DNA from: DATNPH01 sp036703315 | GTDB taxonomy: Bacteria; Cyanobacteriota; Cyanobacteriia; Cyanobacteriales; Coleofasciculaceae | Direction: 5' to 3' | NCBI GenBank assembly: GCA_036703315.1 | Contig: DATNPH010000059.1 | Span: forward strand, 1-18,750 | Length of the DNA stretch: 18,750 bases | Shown: piece by piece, positions 1-6,854 of the stretch | Numbering within the stretch: position 1 is the stretch's first letter | Layout of the letters: every line of letters begins with the position of its first letter | Translations under genes and position numbers: made by a program | The notes under the pieces: model-generated | What the model was told of the DNA's origin: nothing | Seen by the model: only the letters and a program-made list of their open reading frames with translations | Database searches by the model: none

Positions 1-1064
1 CTGAAGCGATCGCCCACATCGGCTGTAATTTTGAACTGCATAAAGTCATCTCGCTGCCTCGATTCCAGTTCTTGCAAAACACTACCTGTTTCATCTAGGA
101 CAATCAGCTTTAGACTTGGTGGTAGGTAGGGTTGCTCGATCGAATACGCCCGGAGCAAAATCAACATCTTGCCATCGGACTTTGACAAAATTCCAACCAT
201 CAGCGCGATCAATTGACCCGCTAGATACAGCCCCAAATCTTTAGCACTGATCACCGGACAGGCTGGGTGTTGCGGATCTATCTCCCAAAGCAACTCTGCC
301 GCTTGCCAACGAATTTCATCATCTTGAGTCGTCTGAATTAATTGCGCCAGTGCTGTTGGAGGTTCCAGATTAGCTGGAGCAGGCTGGGCATTGGAAGACT
401 GTCGCAGATACAGCTGGTTAACCAACTTCTGAATCGTTTCAGGATTTCTGCTACCTCGCATGGATGAGGTGTTCGCAAAGTTTAGAATTGGCTGTCTCAG
501 GGATTGCAGCAGAGTACTCAACGGTTGCCAATCGGGTTCAAAGATATGTTCTAACCATTGACTCAACCGAATCGGTGATCGTTGCGGCGCTACTATACAG
601 TCAATCAATGCGTCGAGTGGTTGGAGATCGCTCACGGATAATGTTGAGTTTGCCCCTGCTGGCGCAAAGCCCAAAACCTGCCCCACTCGATAGGGTTTAT
701 CCAACTCCACAACTACAACGCCAATGCAATCGTCATCCCATTTTGGAATAAAATATTGGCGATCGCTCTGACCAATGGGATAACACCACAAATGCCTTTG
801 CACTTCCGGGATATAAAGGCAAGCAAGATGATCGAGTTGTCCATAGAAGTCTGATTTTGGATCGAGCCAATCTTTGATGATGTCTGGATGGGAATCAATC
901 CCCAACATTTTCAAACAACGTCGCATCACCACTGCTACGAGAACACGGTGATAGTGCTGTACCTGCTCTCGTGGAAACTGTGTTGAAACCTCATATGCCT
1001 CAGAGCGATCTGCATCAAGAATCGGAATTGCAAGTGGAATTAGAGATGGAATAGTATCAGTCAT
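1..1064 (-). CDS. DUF1822 family protein, C-terminus beyond the left edge
   Basis: An uninterrupted frame runs from ATG at 1064 to the left edge (354 codons visible). The protein begins MTDTIPSLIPLAIPI and contains the stretches LDPKSDFYGQLDHLACLYIP, LWCYPIGQ, VVVELDKPYRVGQVLGFAP and DLQPLDALID. These match my memory of DUF1822, a soluble family found almost only in cyanobacteria and of unknown biochemical role. The segment around residues 245-290 contains LAQLIQTTQDDEIRWQAAELLWEIDP, after which VISAKDLGLYLAGQLIALMVG begins a second conserved block. The gene starts 47 bases after the sigma-like reading frame on the same strand, so the two are probably co-transcribed; DUF1822 genes often follow such sigma-like genes. 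No strong ribosome binding site precedes the ATG. Family call is from recognition of sequence, not a search; function unknown. Confidence 0.8.
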   Translation of the reverse strand, partial: MTDTIPSLIPLAIPILDADRSEAYEVSTQFPREQVQHYHRVLVAVVMRRCLKMLGIDSHPDIIKDWLDPKSDFYGQLDHLACLYIPEVQRHLWCYPIGQSDRQYFIPKWDDDCIGVVVVELDKPYRVGQVLGFAPAGANSTLSVSDLQPLDALIDCIVAPQRSPIRLSQWLEHIFEPDWQPLSTLLQSLRQPILNFANTSSMRGSRNPETIQKLVNQLYLRQSSNAQPAPANLEPPTALAQLIQTTQDDEIRWQAAELLWEIDPQHPACPVISAKDLGLYLAGQLIALMVGILSKSDGKMLILLRAYSIEQPYLPPSLKLIVLDETGSVLQELESRQRDDFMQFKITADVGDRF

Positions 1065-1111
1065 GATTTGTGGTTAGACAAACGATTAGTGCGAGAAAGT
1101 ACCCATATCAA

Positions 1112-1621
1112 CTATTCAGAAATATTCAGAAATAATTGTCTGAAACAAGATGAACATCGGGAACGACAAAAGCTGATGAGTGTAGCTTGATCAACTTCAA
1201 TTCCCTGAGCCAGCTCATCCCAAGGAACCTCCCCCGAGTCGCGCACTGCTGTCAAAACCCGCAGTAACAAAGTCTGACAATTTATCTGGGGATAGTCCCG
1301 CATTCGACAGTTACGCAACTGTTTACCCGGATCTTGCTGCACTAAATCTATCCACTCCCCTAGCGTTTCCTCCCAGCGATCGAGATCTGGCGCGGGAAGA
1401 AGATCGGCAAGCTCGATCGCCTCACCGCCGCTATCCTTTCGAGCCGGTATTCGTCTGCCTTGCTCAATAGTTTGCTCTCGAATGACATCTCGAATCATCC
1501 ACTTGAGTTTGTTGTTAAACCAAGTCACAAAACTTGCCTGTTCCGGGTTGTAGCGATGGAAATTTTCTCCGAACCACACCCAGGTTCGTGCCAGTGCTTC
1601 TTCATAGACATCAGGTGACAT
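1112..1621 (-). CDS. Sigma-70-like protein, C-terminal part after a frame change
   Basis: This frame (169 aa from ATG at 1621) encodes MSPDVYEEALARTWVWFG, then EQASFVTWFNNKLKWMIRDV, which resembles sigma-70 region 2 (core binding and -10 recognition) in the small sigma-like proteins that accompany DUF1822 genes in cyanobacteria. A divergent C-terminal segment (CQTLLLRVL...EVDQATLISFCRSRC) may stand for a weak region 4. In full-length relatives as I remember them, the residues before MSPD read ...WKEDNP and continue from the protein encoded at 1626-1874; here that N-terminal half is in another frame. The frame is open further upstream to an ATG at 1729, but that part reads nonsense relative to the family. 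The start at 1621 has an excellent Shine-Dalgarno sequence (AAAGGAGG, 8 bases upstream), so it could be made as a separate, coupled product. Whether it acts as a real sigma factor is unknown. Confidence 0.7.
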   Translation of the reverse strand: MSPDVYEEALARTWVWFGENFHRYNPEQASFVTWFNNKLKWMIRDVIREQTIEQGRRIPARKDSGGEAIELADLLPAPDLDRWEETLGEWIDLVQQDPGKQLRNCRMRDYPQINCQTLLLRVLTAVRDSGEVPWDELAQGIEVDQATLISFCRSRCSSCFRQLFLNISE

Positions 1622-1637
1622 CGGGTTATCCTCCTTT
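1619..1637 (-). promoter_or_regulatory. Frame-change site with embedded Shine-Dalgarno sequence
   Basis: Reading on the minus strand: TGG AAA GGA GGA TAA CCCG ATG. The first frame stops at TAA; the +1 frame reads AAG GAG GAT AAC CCG ATG, giving the expected KEDNPM. AAAGGAGG ends 8 bases before the ATG, an ideal ribosome binding site. The same bases could drive re-initiation, or, by analogy with the internal Shine-Dalgarno of prfB, stimulate a +1 shift at the stop codon. A sequencing or assembly error of one G is the simplest alternative. Confidence 0.5.
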
Positions 1638-1874
1638 CCAAATTTGACCGGAGTATTGCATAATTTCAACAATAAATAGCCGTGCTTTAATCGCCCGATT
1701 TCGGTCATAGGTTTGGCAAGCTTGCTCAAAGAGCCATCGACGGGCAGGGATATTTCTCATAATTGCTTGCAGTTTTTCTGGATACTGTAGTAAGTTGCGC
1801 CGCTGCGTTGGCTGCTTTAGAGCATTCTCAAGCAGAGCAATTAGGTGAGCACTATCGCACATTGTTTTATTCAC
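1626..1874 (-). CDS. Sigma-70-like protein, N-terminal part, ends at a frame change
   Basis: An 82-residue frame from ATG 1874 to TAA 1628-1626. It reads CDSAHLIALLENALKQP..., ...YPEKLQAIMRNIPARRW, and ends EIMQYSGQIWKGG. The blocks IPARRWLFEQACQ and YSGQIWK are what I would expect just before KEDNP in intact cyanobacterial sigma-like proteins, and KEDNP is present one base away in the +1 frame. The gene is therefore either broken by a one-base insertion, expressed by +1 frameshifting, or truly split into two coupled genes. It is the first gene of the apparent operon with DUF1822 and is preceded by a leader with two hairpins. Start choice is uncertain; a second ATG lies four codons in (MNKTM). 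Confidence 0.65.
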   Translation of the reverse strand: MNKTMCDSAHLIALLENALKQPTQRRNLLQYPEKLQAIMRNIPARRWLFEQACQTYDRNRAIKARLFIVEIMQYSGQIWKGG

Positions 1875-1892
1875 ATAGTCTGGTTTAACCTT

Positions 1893-1965
1893 CCCGTTGT
1901 GACTAACGGGTTATCGGAGCAAGAACCTACAGCTCTGTAAAGTCTTCGCAAAACTTTACCCAGAG
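1893..1965 (-). other. Two hairpins in the leader of the sigma-like gene
   Basis: Within the roughly 400-base gene-free stretch 1875-2278, two stem-loops lie just upstream of the minus-strand start at 1874. One pairs CCCGTT (1893-1898) with AACGGG (1905-1910). The other pairs CTCTG+TAAAGT (1933-1943) with ACTTTA-cc-CAGAG (1953-1965), an 11-bp stem with a 2-base bulge. Neither is followed by a U-tract on the minus strand, so they look like leader-RNA structures rather than terminators. No known riboswitch was recognised. Confidence 0.4.
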
Positions 1966-2044
1966 AAAGGAACTTGTATGGCAGAGACATAGATATATTG
2001 CTCTGACTCCTTAGCGGTTATGCAATGGCATCCTATGTCAGCAC

Positions 2045-2078
2045 AAAAAACAGCCCCGACTTTTATAGTCAGGGGCTG
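2045..2078 (-). terminator. Rho-independent terminator after the ferrochelatase-like gene
   Basis: CAGCCCC (2051-2057) pairs with GGGGCTG (2072-2078), and GAC (2058-2060) with GTC (2068-2070), with one bulged base and a 7-base loop. Six As at 2045-2050 give a U-tract on the minus strand. It lies about 200 bases beyond the stop at 2279 and before the leader of the sigma-like operon, so it separates the two transcription units. Confidence 0.8.
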
Positions 2079-2200
2079 TGTATTGTTCCAGATTGTTTAC
2101 TAGTTGCTAAGCTAATAGGCGATTAAGTTGCACATCTTTGGCTTGGGTGGTCAAAAGGTAATTGATAAAAGCTTTGCGCTGTGATGGTTTTCTCATCCCA

Positions 2201-2219
2201 TTACCTATTACCTATTACC
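2201..2219. repeat. Short heptamer tandem repeat (TTACCTA)n
   Basis: TTACCTA TTACCTA TTACC: two full heptamers and a partial one just downstream of the ferrochelatase-like gene. Typical of cyanobacterial STRR sequences. The rest of 2085-2278 shows no gene. Confidence 0.6.
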
Positions 2220-2278
2220 AGCCCTAACCAATCTGCTTTCTTAAATGAGCGACAACTTACAATCTGGCGATCGCTTCC

Positions 2279-3445
2279 CTAATGATGATGATGGTGGTCG
2301 TGGTCGTGATCGTGGTCGTGGTGATGATCATGGTGGTGAGATGCCTGTGTCGCTGCCAACTGAGGATTGACGGCTAGTGCTGTTTCTTCCAACAGGGCTT
2401 CAATTTGAGGATTCGCCCAATCAGCTGCCATCCTCAAGAAGTCAGGATTATCGTTAACGCAGGGCATCTCAACGTAGGTAACGTGGGGACTGCGGTGCTT
2501 TAGGTTGTGGACGATGTGATGAACATCCAGCAGCGTCTCGTGATTTTCGGTTGCAAAGCCAATTGGCATCATGACAATTGCTGTAGCACCTAAATCAATC
2601 AAATTCTTGGCAGCTAGCTCAACATTAGGCTGAGTCCACTCAATCAGGGGAGTTTGGTGATTGAGCCAACCCACTGAAATTAAGGGATACTTATTAATCA
2701 GCTTTTCCCGTACTCGTTCATAAAGCGCCTCACTTTCCATGATGCCAGAGGTAAATCCTTTTGCTTTATGGGGGCATCCATGATTCATCAATATGATGCC
2801 AGTTTGGGAGGGCAAGTGCGCTACGGCTAGCTCTTTAGTGATTTTCTCCTCAACCAGTCGAGCTAGCAGATCAATATATTCCGGTTCATTGTAGAAAGAC
2901 GGAATATAACGCTGTCCTTTAACCCAGTGTTCATTTCCATCAGTCAAGTCAGTCAGAGCTTTGTTGACCTGCTCTACAGCAATACCACTTGTAAAGATGG
3001 AATCGACGACTAACAAGGGATAAATCAGGAGTTTATCAAATCCTTGGGCTTTAATTTCCGCTAGGACTTGCTCAGCTAGGAAGGGTGCACAGAAGTTGTA
3101 GACTTTGAAGACTTGGACGCGATCGCCCCATCTTTCTTGCAGATTCTTCTCAATGCCGGCGCGTTGCTGTTCAAAAATTTTGTTGTGGGGTGAGATAAAG
3201 TTGTCGTGCTGATGCCCCCACTCATGCAAGTCAAAAATTGCTAGAATTTTCGCCAATGGTGGATAAACCCAGGTGGGTACAGGCGCAAATTTAGCCGTGA
3301 GTAAGTTTAAAGCTTGTTCGTTATAGTTAGCGAAGTCCTCGTAGCTTTCGACTTCCCCATAACCCATAAGTAAGACAGCAACTCGCTCATTGCTGCTCGT
3401 TGGAGAGGATGTTACCTGTTGCAGTTTTTCTGGTGTGGCAACCAC
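2279..3445 (-). CDS. Ferrochelatase-family (class II chelatase) protein with His/Asp-rich tail
   Basis: 388 aa. The N-terminal half has the ferrochelatase-like opening RVAVLLMGYGEVESYEDFANY (residues 21-41) and the half-domain block FDKLLIYPLLVVDSIFTSG (136-154). The second half has GIILMNHGCP (216-225) and IGFATENHETLLDVHH (295-310), where H222 and E300/E303 fall about where the catalytic His and Glu of HemH/CbiX chelatases lie. Known members insert a divalent metal into a tetrapyrrole. The last 19 residues (370-388) consist only of His (14) and Asp (5), resembling metal-storage tails of CbiX and Ni/Co chaperones. There is no chlorophyll-binding (CAB) tail like that of the usual cyanobacterial HemH, so this is more likely a paralogue than the haem enzyme. 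Metal and substrate are not deducible. It is a single-gene unit with its own terminator. No membrane segment or signal peptide. Confidence 0.75.
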   Translation of the reverse strand: MVATPEKLQQVTSSPTSSNERVAVLLMGYGEVESYEDFANYNEQALNLLTAKFAPVPTWVYPPLAKILAIFDLHEWGHQHDNFISPHNKIFEQQRAGIEKNLQERWGDRVQVFKVYNFCAPFLAEQVLAEIKAQGFDKLLIYPLLVVDSIFTSGIAVEQVNKALTDLTDGNEHWVKGQRYIPSFYNEPEYIDLLARLVEEKITKELAVAHLPSQTGIILMNHGCPHKAKGFTSGIMESEALYERVREKLINKYPLISVGWLNHQTPLIEWTQPNVELAAKNLIDLGATAIVMMPIGFATENHETLLDVHHIVHNLKHRSPHVTYVEMPCVNDNPDFLRMAADWANPQIEALLEETALAVNPQLAATQASHHHDHHHDHDHDHDHHHHH

Positions 3446-3537
3446 TTCGTGTTCCTCAATGTGTTCACTTCAATAGCTAAGGTGTCTCAACATTGGTTTC
3501 AGATGCACCCTCGCTATTTTCTATTTCTCAGAGTAAC

Positions 3538-3554
3538 ATCCCCTCCTGGGGGAT
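3538..3554 (-). other. Small hairpin in the upstream region of the ferrochelatase-like gene
   Basis: ATCCCC (3538-3543) pairs with GGGGAT (3549-3554) around a short loop, about 90 bases upstream of the start at 3445. No U-tract follows on either strand. Its role, if any, is unknown; a metal-responsive leader is conceivable but unsupported. Confidence 0.25.
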
Positions 3555-3619
3555 AGGGTAGGGATTTTACGAACTCGCTTCTACAAAAATAATGTATTCA
3601 CAGCGATAAATAATAAATC

Positions 3620-3644
3620 AACCCCACGATTGAAATCGGGGGTT
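3620..3644 (-). terminator. Probable terminator of the GAF-GGDEF gene
   Basis: AACCCC-a-CGAT (3620-3630) pairs with ATCG-GGGGTT (3635-3644) around loop TGAA, a 10-bp stem with one bulge, 33 bases after the stop at 3677. The following minus-strand tract is T-rich but interrupted (GATTTATTATTT), so termination strength is doubtful. Confidence 0.45.
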
Positions 3645-3676
3645 TATGGAGGAGCAGAAGAAATAGAAAGTTTGAC

Positions 3677-4690
3677 TCAAGATTCTTCAACTATTGAAGA
3701 TGCGGTGACAACGCGATCGCTCCCTTGTTCCTTAGCACAGTTCAACGCGACATCAGCTGCCTGAATTACCTCCTTGCCAGTCAAAGCCGACTCAGGGAAA
3801 CTCGCTACCCCACAAGAAATCGTAATTGAGTCGAAGGTTTGACGCCTATACTGAATATTGAGTTGCTTAATCTGCTGGCGCAGTTGCTCAGCTCGCTGTT
3901 GAGTAACCTCCAAGGGCGTTTCTGGCAGCATTAATAGGAAACCCTCATGCCGATAACGGCAAGCAATATCTGAGCGACGAATTTTGTTTTGCAAGAACAT
4001 ACCGATTTCTCGCAGCAGGAAATCACTTGCCTCGTAACCAAAGGTTTCATTGAGGTGCATAAAGTGATCTATATCAAGCATAATAATTCCCAAAGGCTGG
4101 AGGTGACGCTCAGACCGTCGAATCTCTCGCTCTAGAGATTCTTCCAGGTAACGTCGATTGTAGAGCTTGGTGAGGGGGTCACGAAGACTCTGATTGTTGA
4201 TACTTTCCCGGAGTTTTAAATTGGCTAATGCCAACCCTATATATTTTGCAACTTTCAGCGCTAGCTGCTTGATTGTGGTAATCTCTCCACGATGCAGTGA
4301 ACTGATAGACAATACTCCCACAGTTTCCCCGTGCGCCATCATTGGTACACAGAATGTTTCAACAGGCACAGAGTCAGGTCGGATATGTTGACAAAGTAAA
4401 CCGTGATGTGTATCTTCTACCAAATGCGCCTGTCCCCGCCGCAGCGCCAGGCATTCATGAGGTGTAAATATTGGATCGCTAGTCAAGGGTACGGGTCCCC
4501 AGGTAGCGATCGCCTTCAGCAGGTTTTTTGAGGAACTTAGGACATAAATTGCCCCAGCTTCATTCGGAAAAAGTTGTTGAATCAGTGGTTTAATTGCTGT
4601 GCATGCCTCTTCGACGGAAAAACACGATTGGAGTATATCAATTAGCTGCTCCAGTAATGAGATATGTAAGTCAGTCTGCATTAAAATCAT
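3677..4690 (-). CDS. GAF-GGDEF protein with degenerate GGDEF signature
   Basis: 337 aa, cytosolic. Residues about 15-160 form a GAF sensor domain (VETFCVPMMAHGETVGVLSI at 110-129 is its typical strand-turn-strand). Residues about 168-332 form a GGDEF domain: DPLTKLYNRRYLEESL, LGIIMLDIDHF (metal-binding Asp in place) and ISCGVASFPES. The catalytic signature, normally GGDEF or GGEEF, reads RHEGF (247-251), so diguanylate cyclase activity is probably lost, whereas the RxxD inhibitory-site motif (RRSD, 238-241) is retained five residues upstream. In the family such proteins can act as c-di-GMP receptors or be inactive partners. ATG 4690 is used; another ATG lies three codons later. No Shine-Dalgarno sequence is evident. 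The gene is alone, with a 273-base divergent gap to comF (4691-4963 onward) in which I see no gene. Confidence 0.85.
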   Translation of the reverse strand: MILMQTDLHISLLEQLIDILQSCFSVEEACTAIKPLIQQLFPNEAGAIYVLSSSKNLLKAIATWGPVPLTSDPIFTPHECLALRRGQAHLVEDTHHGLLCQHIRPDSVPVETFCVPMMAHGETVGVLSISSLHRGEITTIKQLALKVAKYIGLALANLKLRESINNQSLRDPLTKLYNRRYLEESLEREIRRSERHLQPLGIIMLDIDHFMHLNETFGYEASDFLLREIGMFLQNKIRRSDIACRYRHEGFLLMLPETPLEVTQQRAEQLRQQIKQLNIQYRRQTFDSITISCGVASFPESALTGKEVIQAADVALNCAKEQGSDRVVTASSIVEES

Positions 4691-5008
4691 GATGTTATGG
4701 TGCTGAGCTTCGAGAATTTAGTAGTGCGCCCTGACACCAGTGGCTCTTTTTCTGGCATTGCGGTTCTATGCCGTGAGCCAAGTAATATCGATTTTTGGAT
4801 TAGCTTCCACTAAGCTAGCAAGCATTTTCAGCCTAACAAGGTGTAGCTTCCAAAATCGCAATGGTACGAGTCACCAATAGGCTCATACATAGTCAGGTAT
4901 GCAAGTTAATACAAGGTTTTTCTCTGCTCGCCAGAAAAAAATTAGAAAAAGTTTTTAGGAGAGTTGCTTGAGAGGATAGCTCAGCTTATAAGCACTATTA
5001 GTGAAACC

Positions 5009-5737
5009 ATGAGTCAGAAAAGTACAGCAACGGGAATTCAGAAGCTAAAAAACGGGCTACTGGCTCTGTTTCTGAAATCTAAATGCTCCTTATGCGATCG
5101 CTCTGCGGATACCGAGTTTTGTGAATACTGCCAACGGCAGTTGCTACGCTGCCAACTTAAAAATCCCAGCAACTTTTGGCAAGGAGAGTTGCCAGTGTTT
5201 GTCTGGGGTAATTACGGCGGTGTTTTGAAACGAGCGATCGCTGCTCTAAAATACGAAAATCAACCACAGCTAGCACGTCCACTAGGTCACTGGCTCGGTC
5301 AAGCTTGGCTTAAATCACCTGCCGCTACTCGTGCCAAAAAATTGACAGTAGTTCCCATTCCCCTCCACCGCACAAAGCAGCAACAACGAGGCTACAACCA
5401 AGCCGAACTGATTGCTCAGAGTTTTTGCGACTTCACCGACTACAAACACCAACCCCTGGGTTTAGAACGAGTCCATGCAACCGAAGCTCAATTTGGTCTT
5501 TCTGTGCAACAGCGGGAGCAAAACCTGGCAGACGCCTTTATGATTGGCAAACGCTTATCCCAACGTCCAACTGCCTCAGCCGTACTGTTACTGGATGATA
5601 TATATACTACTGGTGCCACAGCTCGCTCAGCTGCCCAAATCTTACAGAGGCAAGGAATACAAGTATATGGGATAGTTGCGATCGCGACCTCAAGAAGGGG
5701 ACAAGAAGAGATATCTACCAAAAAAACTAATGATTAA
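5009..5737 (+). CDS. comF: ComF family phosphoribosyltransferase-like protein
   Basis: 242 aa from ATG 5009. A four-cysteine zinc motif (KCSLC ... FCEYC, C26/C29/C38/C41) is followed by the ComF core: FVWGNYGGVLKRAIAALKY, VVPIPLHRTKQQQRGYNQAE and the PRPP-binding loop VLLLDDIYTTGAT (192-204). ComF proteins are linked to DNA uptake in naturally competent bacteria, including cyanobacteria, probably in the cytosol with the uptake helicase. The frame is open to a TTG at 4964, which would add 15 residues, but AGGAG lies only 2 bases before it; I prefer the ATG although it lacks a good ribosome binding site. The stop overlaps the convergent MOSC gene by 11 bases, and the last codons are encoded in a heptamer repeat. 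Confidence 0.85.
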   Translation: MSQKSTATGIQKLKNGLLALFLKSKCSLCDRSADTEFCEYCQRQLLRCQLKNPSNFWQGELPVFVWGNYGGVLKRAIAALKYENQPQLARPLGHWLGQAWLKSPAATRAKKLTVVPIPLHRTKQQQRGYNQAELIAQSFCDFTDYKHQPLGLERVHATEAQFGLSVQQREQNLADAFMIGKRLSQRPTASAVLLLDDIYTTGATARSAAQILQRQGIQVYGIVAIATSRRGQEEISTKKTND

Positions 5738-5747
5738 TGACTAATGA
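5727..5747. repeat. Heptamer repeat CTAATGA x3 across two convergent stop codons
   Basis: CTAATGA TTAATGA CTAATGA. It contains the stop codons of comF (TAA 5735-5737) and of the MOSC gene (TAG on the minus strand, 5729-5727). The same unit, in the other orientation (TCATTAG), recurs at 8041-8068. Confidence 0.7.
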
Positions 5748-6542
5748 CTCAATCTCCACTAAATCCCCTACCTGGAGTGCTCCAAGTTGGCTATGAATCA
5801 GATTTTGTCCAAACCAGATATTTCCATCCCAGTGGCGATACTGAGCTAGCGTTCGTAAAGGTTCTTTTCCTCGAATTCCTTGAGCTTGATCAACCGTAGT
5901 AATCACACATCTGCTGCATGGCTTAGCCACATTAAAGGGGATTGAGCCGATGCGAATTTGACTCCAACTATCCTCAGCAAATGCCTCACAACCCGAAACG
6001 ACCAGATTAGGTCGAAACCGATTCATGGGAACAGGCTCATCCAAACGGTTATTTAAATCTTGTAAGGATGCCTCGGAAATGAGCAGAAAAGGGAATCCGT
6101 CCACGAAACTTACCTGCTCATTGTTAGTAGCATAGTCAGGGTTCACATACCGGAACGAACTGTCAGGCATATATACCAACTGACAGGACATTTCTAAAAA
6201 CTCACTGAACCATCGATTAACCTCATCTCCCAGAGGAATCCCATCACAGACATCATTCCAAACCTGAACGGCGATACGATAGTCACTGTCGAGATGTACA
6301 GGGATAGAGAGACTTTCCTTATTTGGAACCTTGACGACTAACTCATCTCCCTCTAGTAGCACAGTAATCAAAGCCATTCGTGGGAGTTGACGCTGTGTCA
6401 AAAACTTTCCCGTTTCATCCACTAACATCCATTGTCGGTCGTACTGGAAACCACGCTTCCCAATCTGAGCAGTTTTCAAAGAAATCCCAGCAGCAGACTT
6501 GATCGGATAAATGTAAATTCCAGTCAGTTTAATTTCACCCAT
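5727..6542 (-). CDS. MOSC domain protein (mARC/YcbX-like)
   Basis: 271 aa. Residues 4-110 form the MOSC N-terminal beta-barrel (GIYIYPIKSAAGISL, GFQYDRQWMLVDETGKFLTQ), and 140-268 the MOSC domain (FPFLLISEASL, NRFRPNLVVSG at 174-184, PCSRCVITTVD at 208-218, GQNLIHSQLGALQVGDLVEI). The family binds molybdenum cofactor; in mARC enzymes the cysteine of the PCxRC region ligates Mo and the enzymes reduce N-hydroxylated compounds. C209 and C212 are both here. Unlike E. coli YcbX it has no C-terminal 2Fe-2S ferredoxin domain, so electrons would have to come from a separate partner, not visible in this window. Convergent and overlapping with comF. ATG 6542 gives the canonical family N-terminus. Confidence 0.88.
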   Translation of the reverse strand: MGEIKLTGIYIYPIKSAAGISLKTAQIGKRGFQYDRQWMLVDETGKFLTQRQLPRMALITVLLEGDELVVKVPNKESLSIPVHLDSDYRIAVQVWNDVCDGIPLGDEVNRWFSEFLEMSCQLVYMPDSSFRYVNPDYATNNEQVSFVDGFPFLLISEASLQDLNNRLDEPVPMNRFRPNLVVSGCEAFAEDSWSQIRIGSIPFNVAKPCSRCVITTVDQAQGIRGKEPLRTLAQYRHWDGNIWFGQNLIHSQLGALQVGDLVEIESLVINH

Positions 6543-6595
6543 ATTTTTTTAGGCTAATGAAATTAAGTTGTTTAAGTGGACAAAATTAAACGTAG

Positions 6596-6657
6596 GGTGG
6601 GCAGTGCGTACCAAATCTTGTAATTCAATCCCAGAAGGCACGGTGGCATTGCCCACC
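6596..6657. repeat. Inverted repeat of a dispersed GGTGGGCA-type element
   Basis: GGTGGGCAGTGC (6596-6607) is matched by GCATTGCCCACC (6646-6657) in inverted orientation with one mismatch. GTAGGGTGGGCA-type sequences are frequent interspersed repeats in cyanobacteria. With the next element it fills the 312-base gap between the MOSC and membrane-protein genes. Confidence 0.5.
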
Positions 6658-6687
6658 ACCAAAACCCAGTTGAGTTTATTTATGTCC

Positions 6688-6846
6688 ACTGAGATCTTGC
6701 ACCAGTTGCAATAATGAGACCCCTCCCCTAAAAGGAGAGGGGAGTAAGATTTCCGGCTCCCCCTTCCCTTGAAGGGAAGCCGGAGCTTTAGTGAGGAGCT
6801 GGGGGTTAGGTTTTTCGATTTGTTGAGAATGGTGCAAGATCTCAGT
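6688..6846. mobile_element. MITE-like element, 159 bp, with perfect 17-bp terminal inverted repeats
   Basis: ACTGAGATCTTGCACCA at 6688-6704 is exactly inverted at 6830-6846. The interior has no gene but two hairpin-forming blocks, one of CCCCT/AGGGG type (6720-6744) and one of CCGGCT...AGCCGG type (6753-6783). The flanks share CC just outside each end, a possible 2-bp target duplication. This is the form of a non-autonomous transposon mobilised in trans; no transposase is in the window. Confidence 0.7.
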
Positions 6847-6854
6847 CCACCTAC

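Noticed and set aside
464..751. A 95-residue plus-strand frame
   Set aside because: Antisense to the continuous DUF1822 frame, with no family resemblance.
1622..1729. Start of the second sigma-like frame at ATG 1729
   Set aside because: The added 36 residues overlap the N-terminal frame and, except for the final KEDNP, do not resemble the family.
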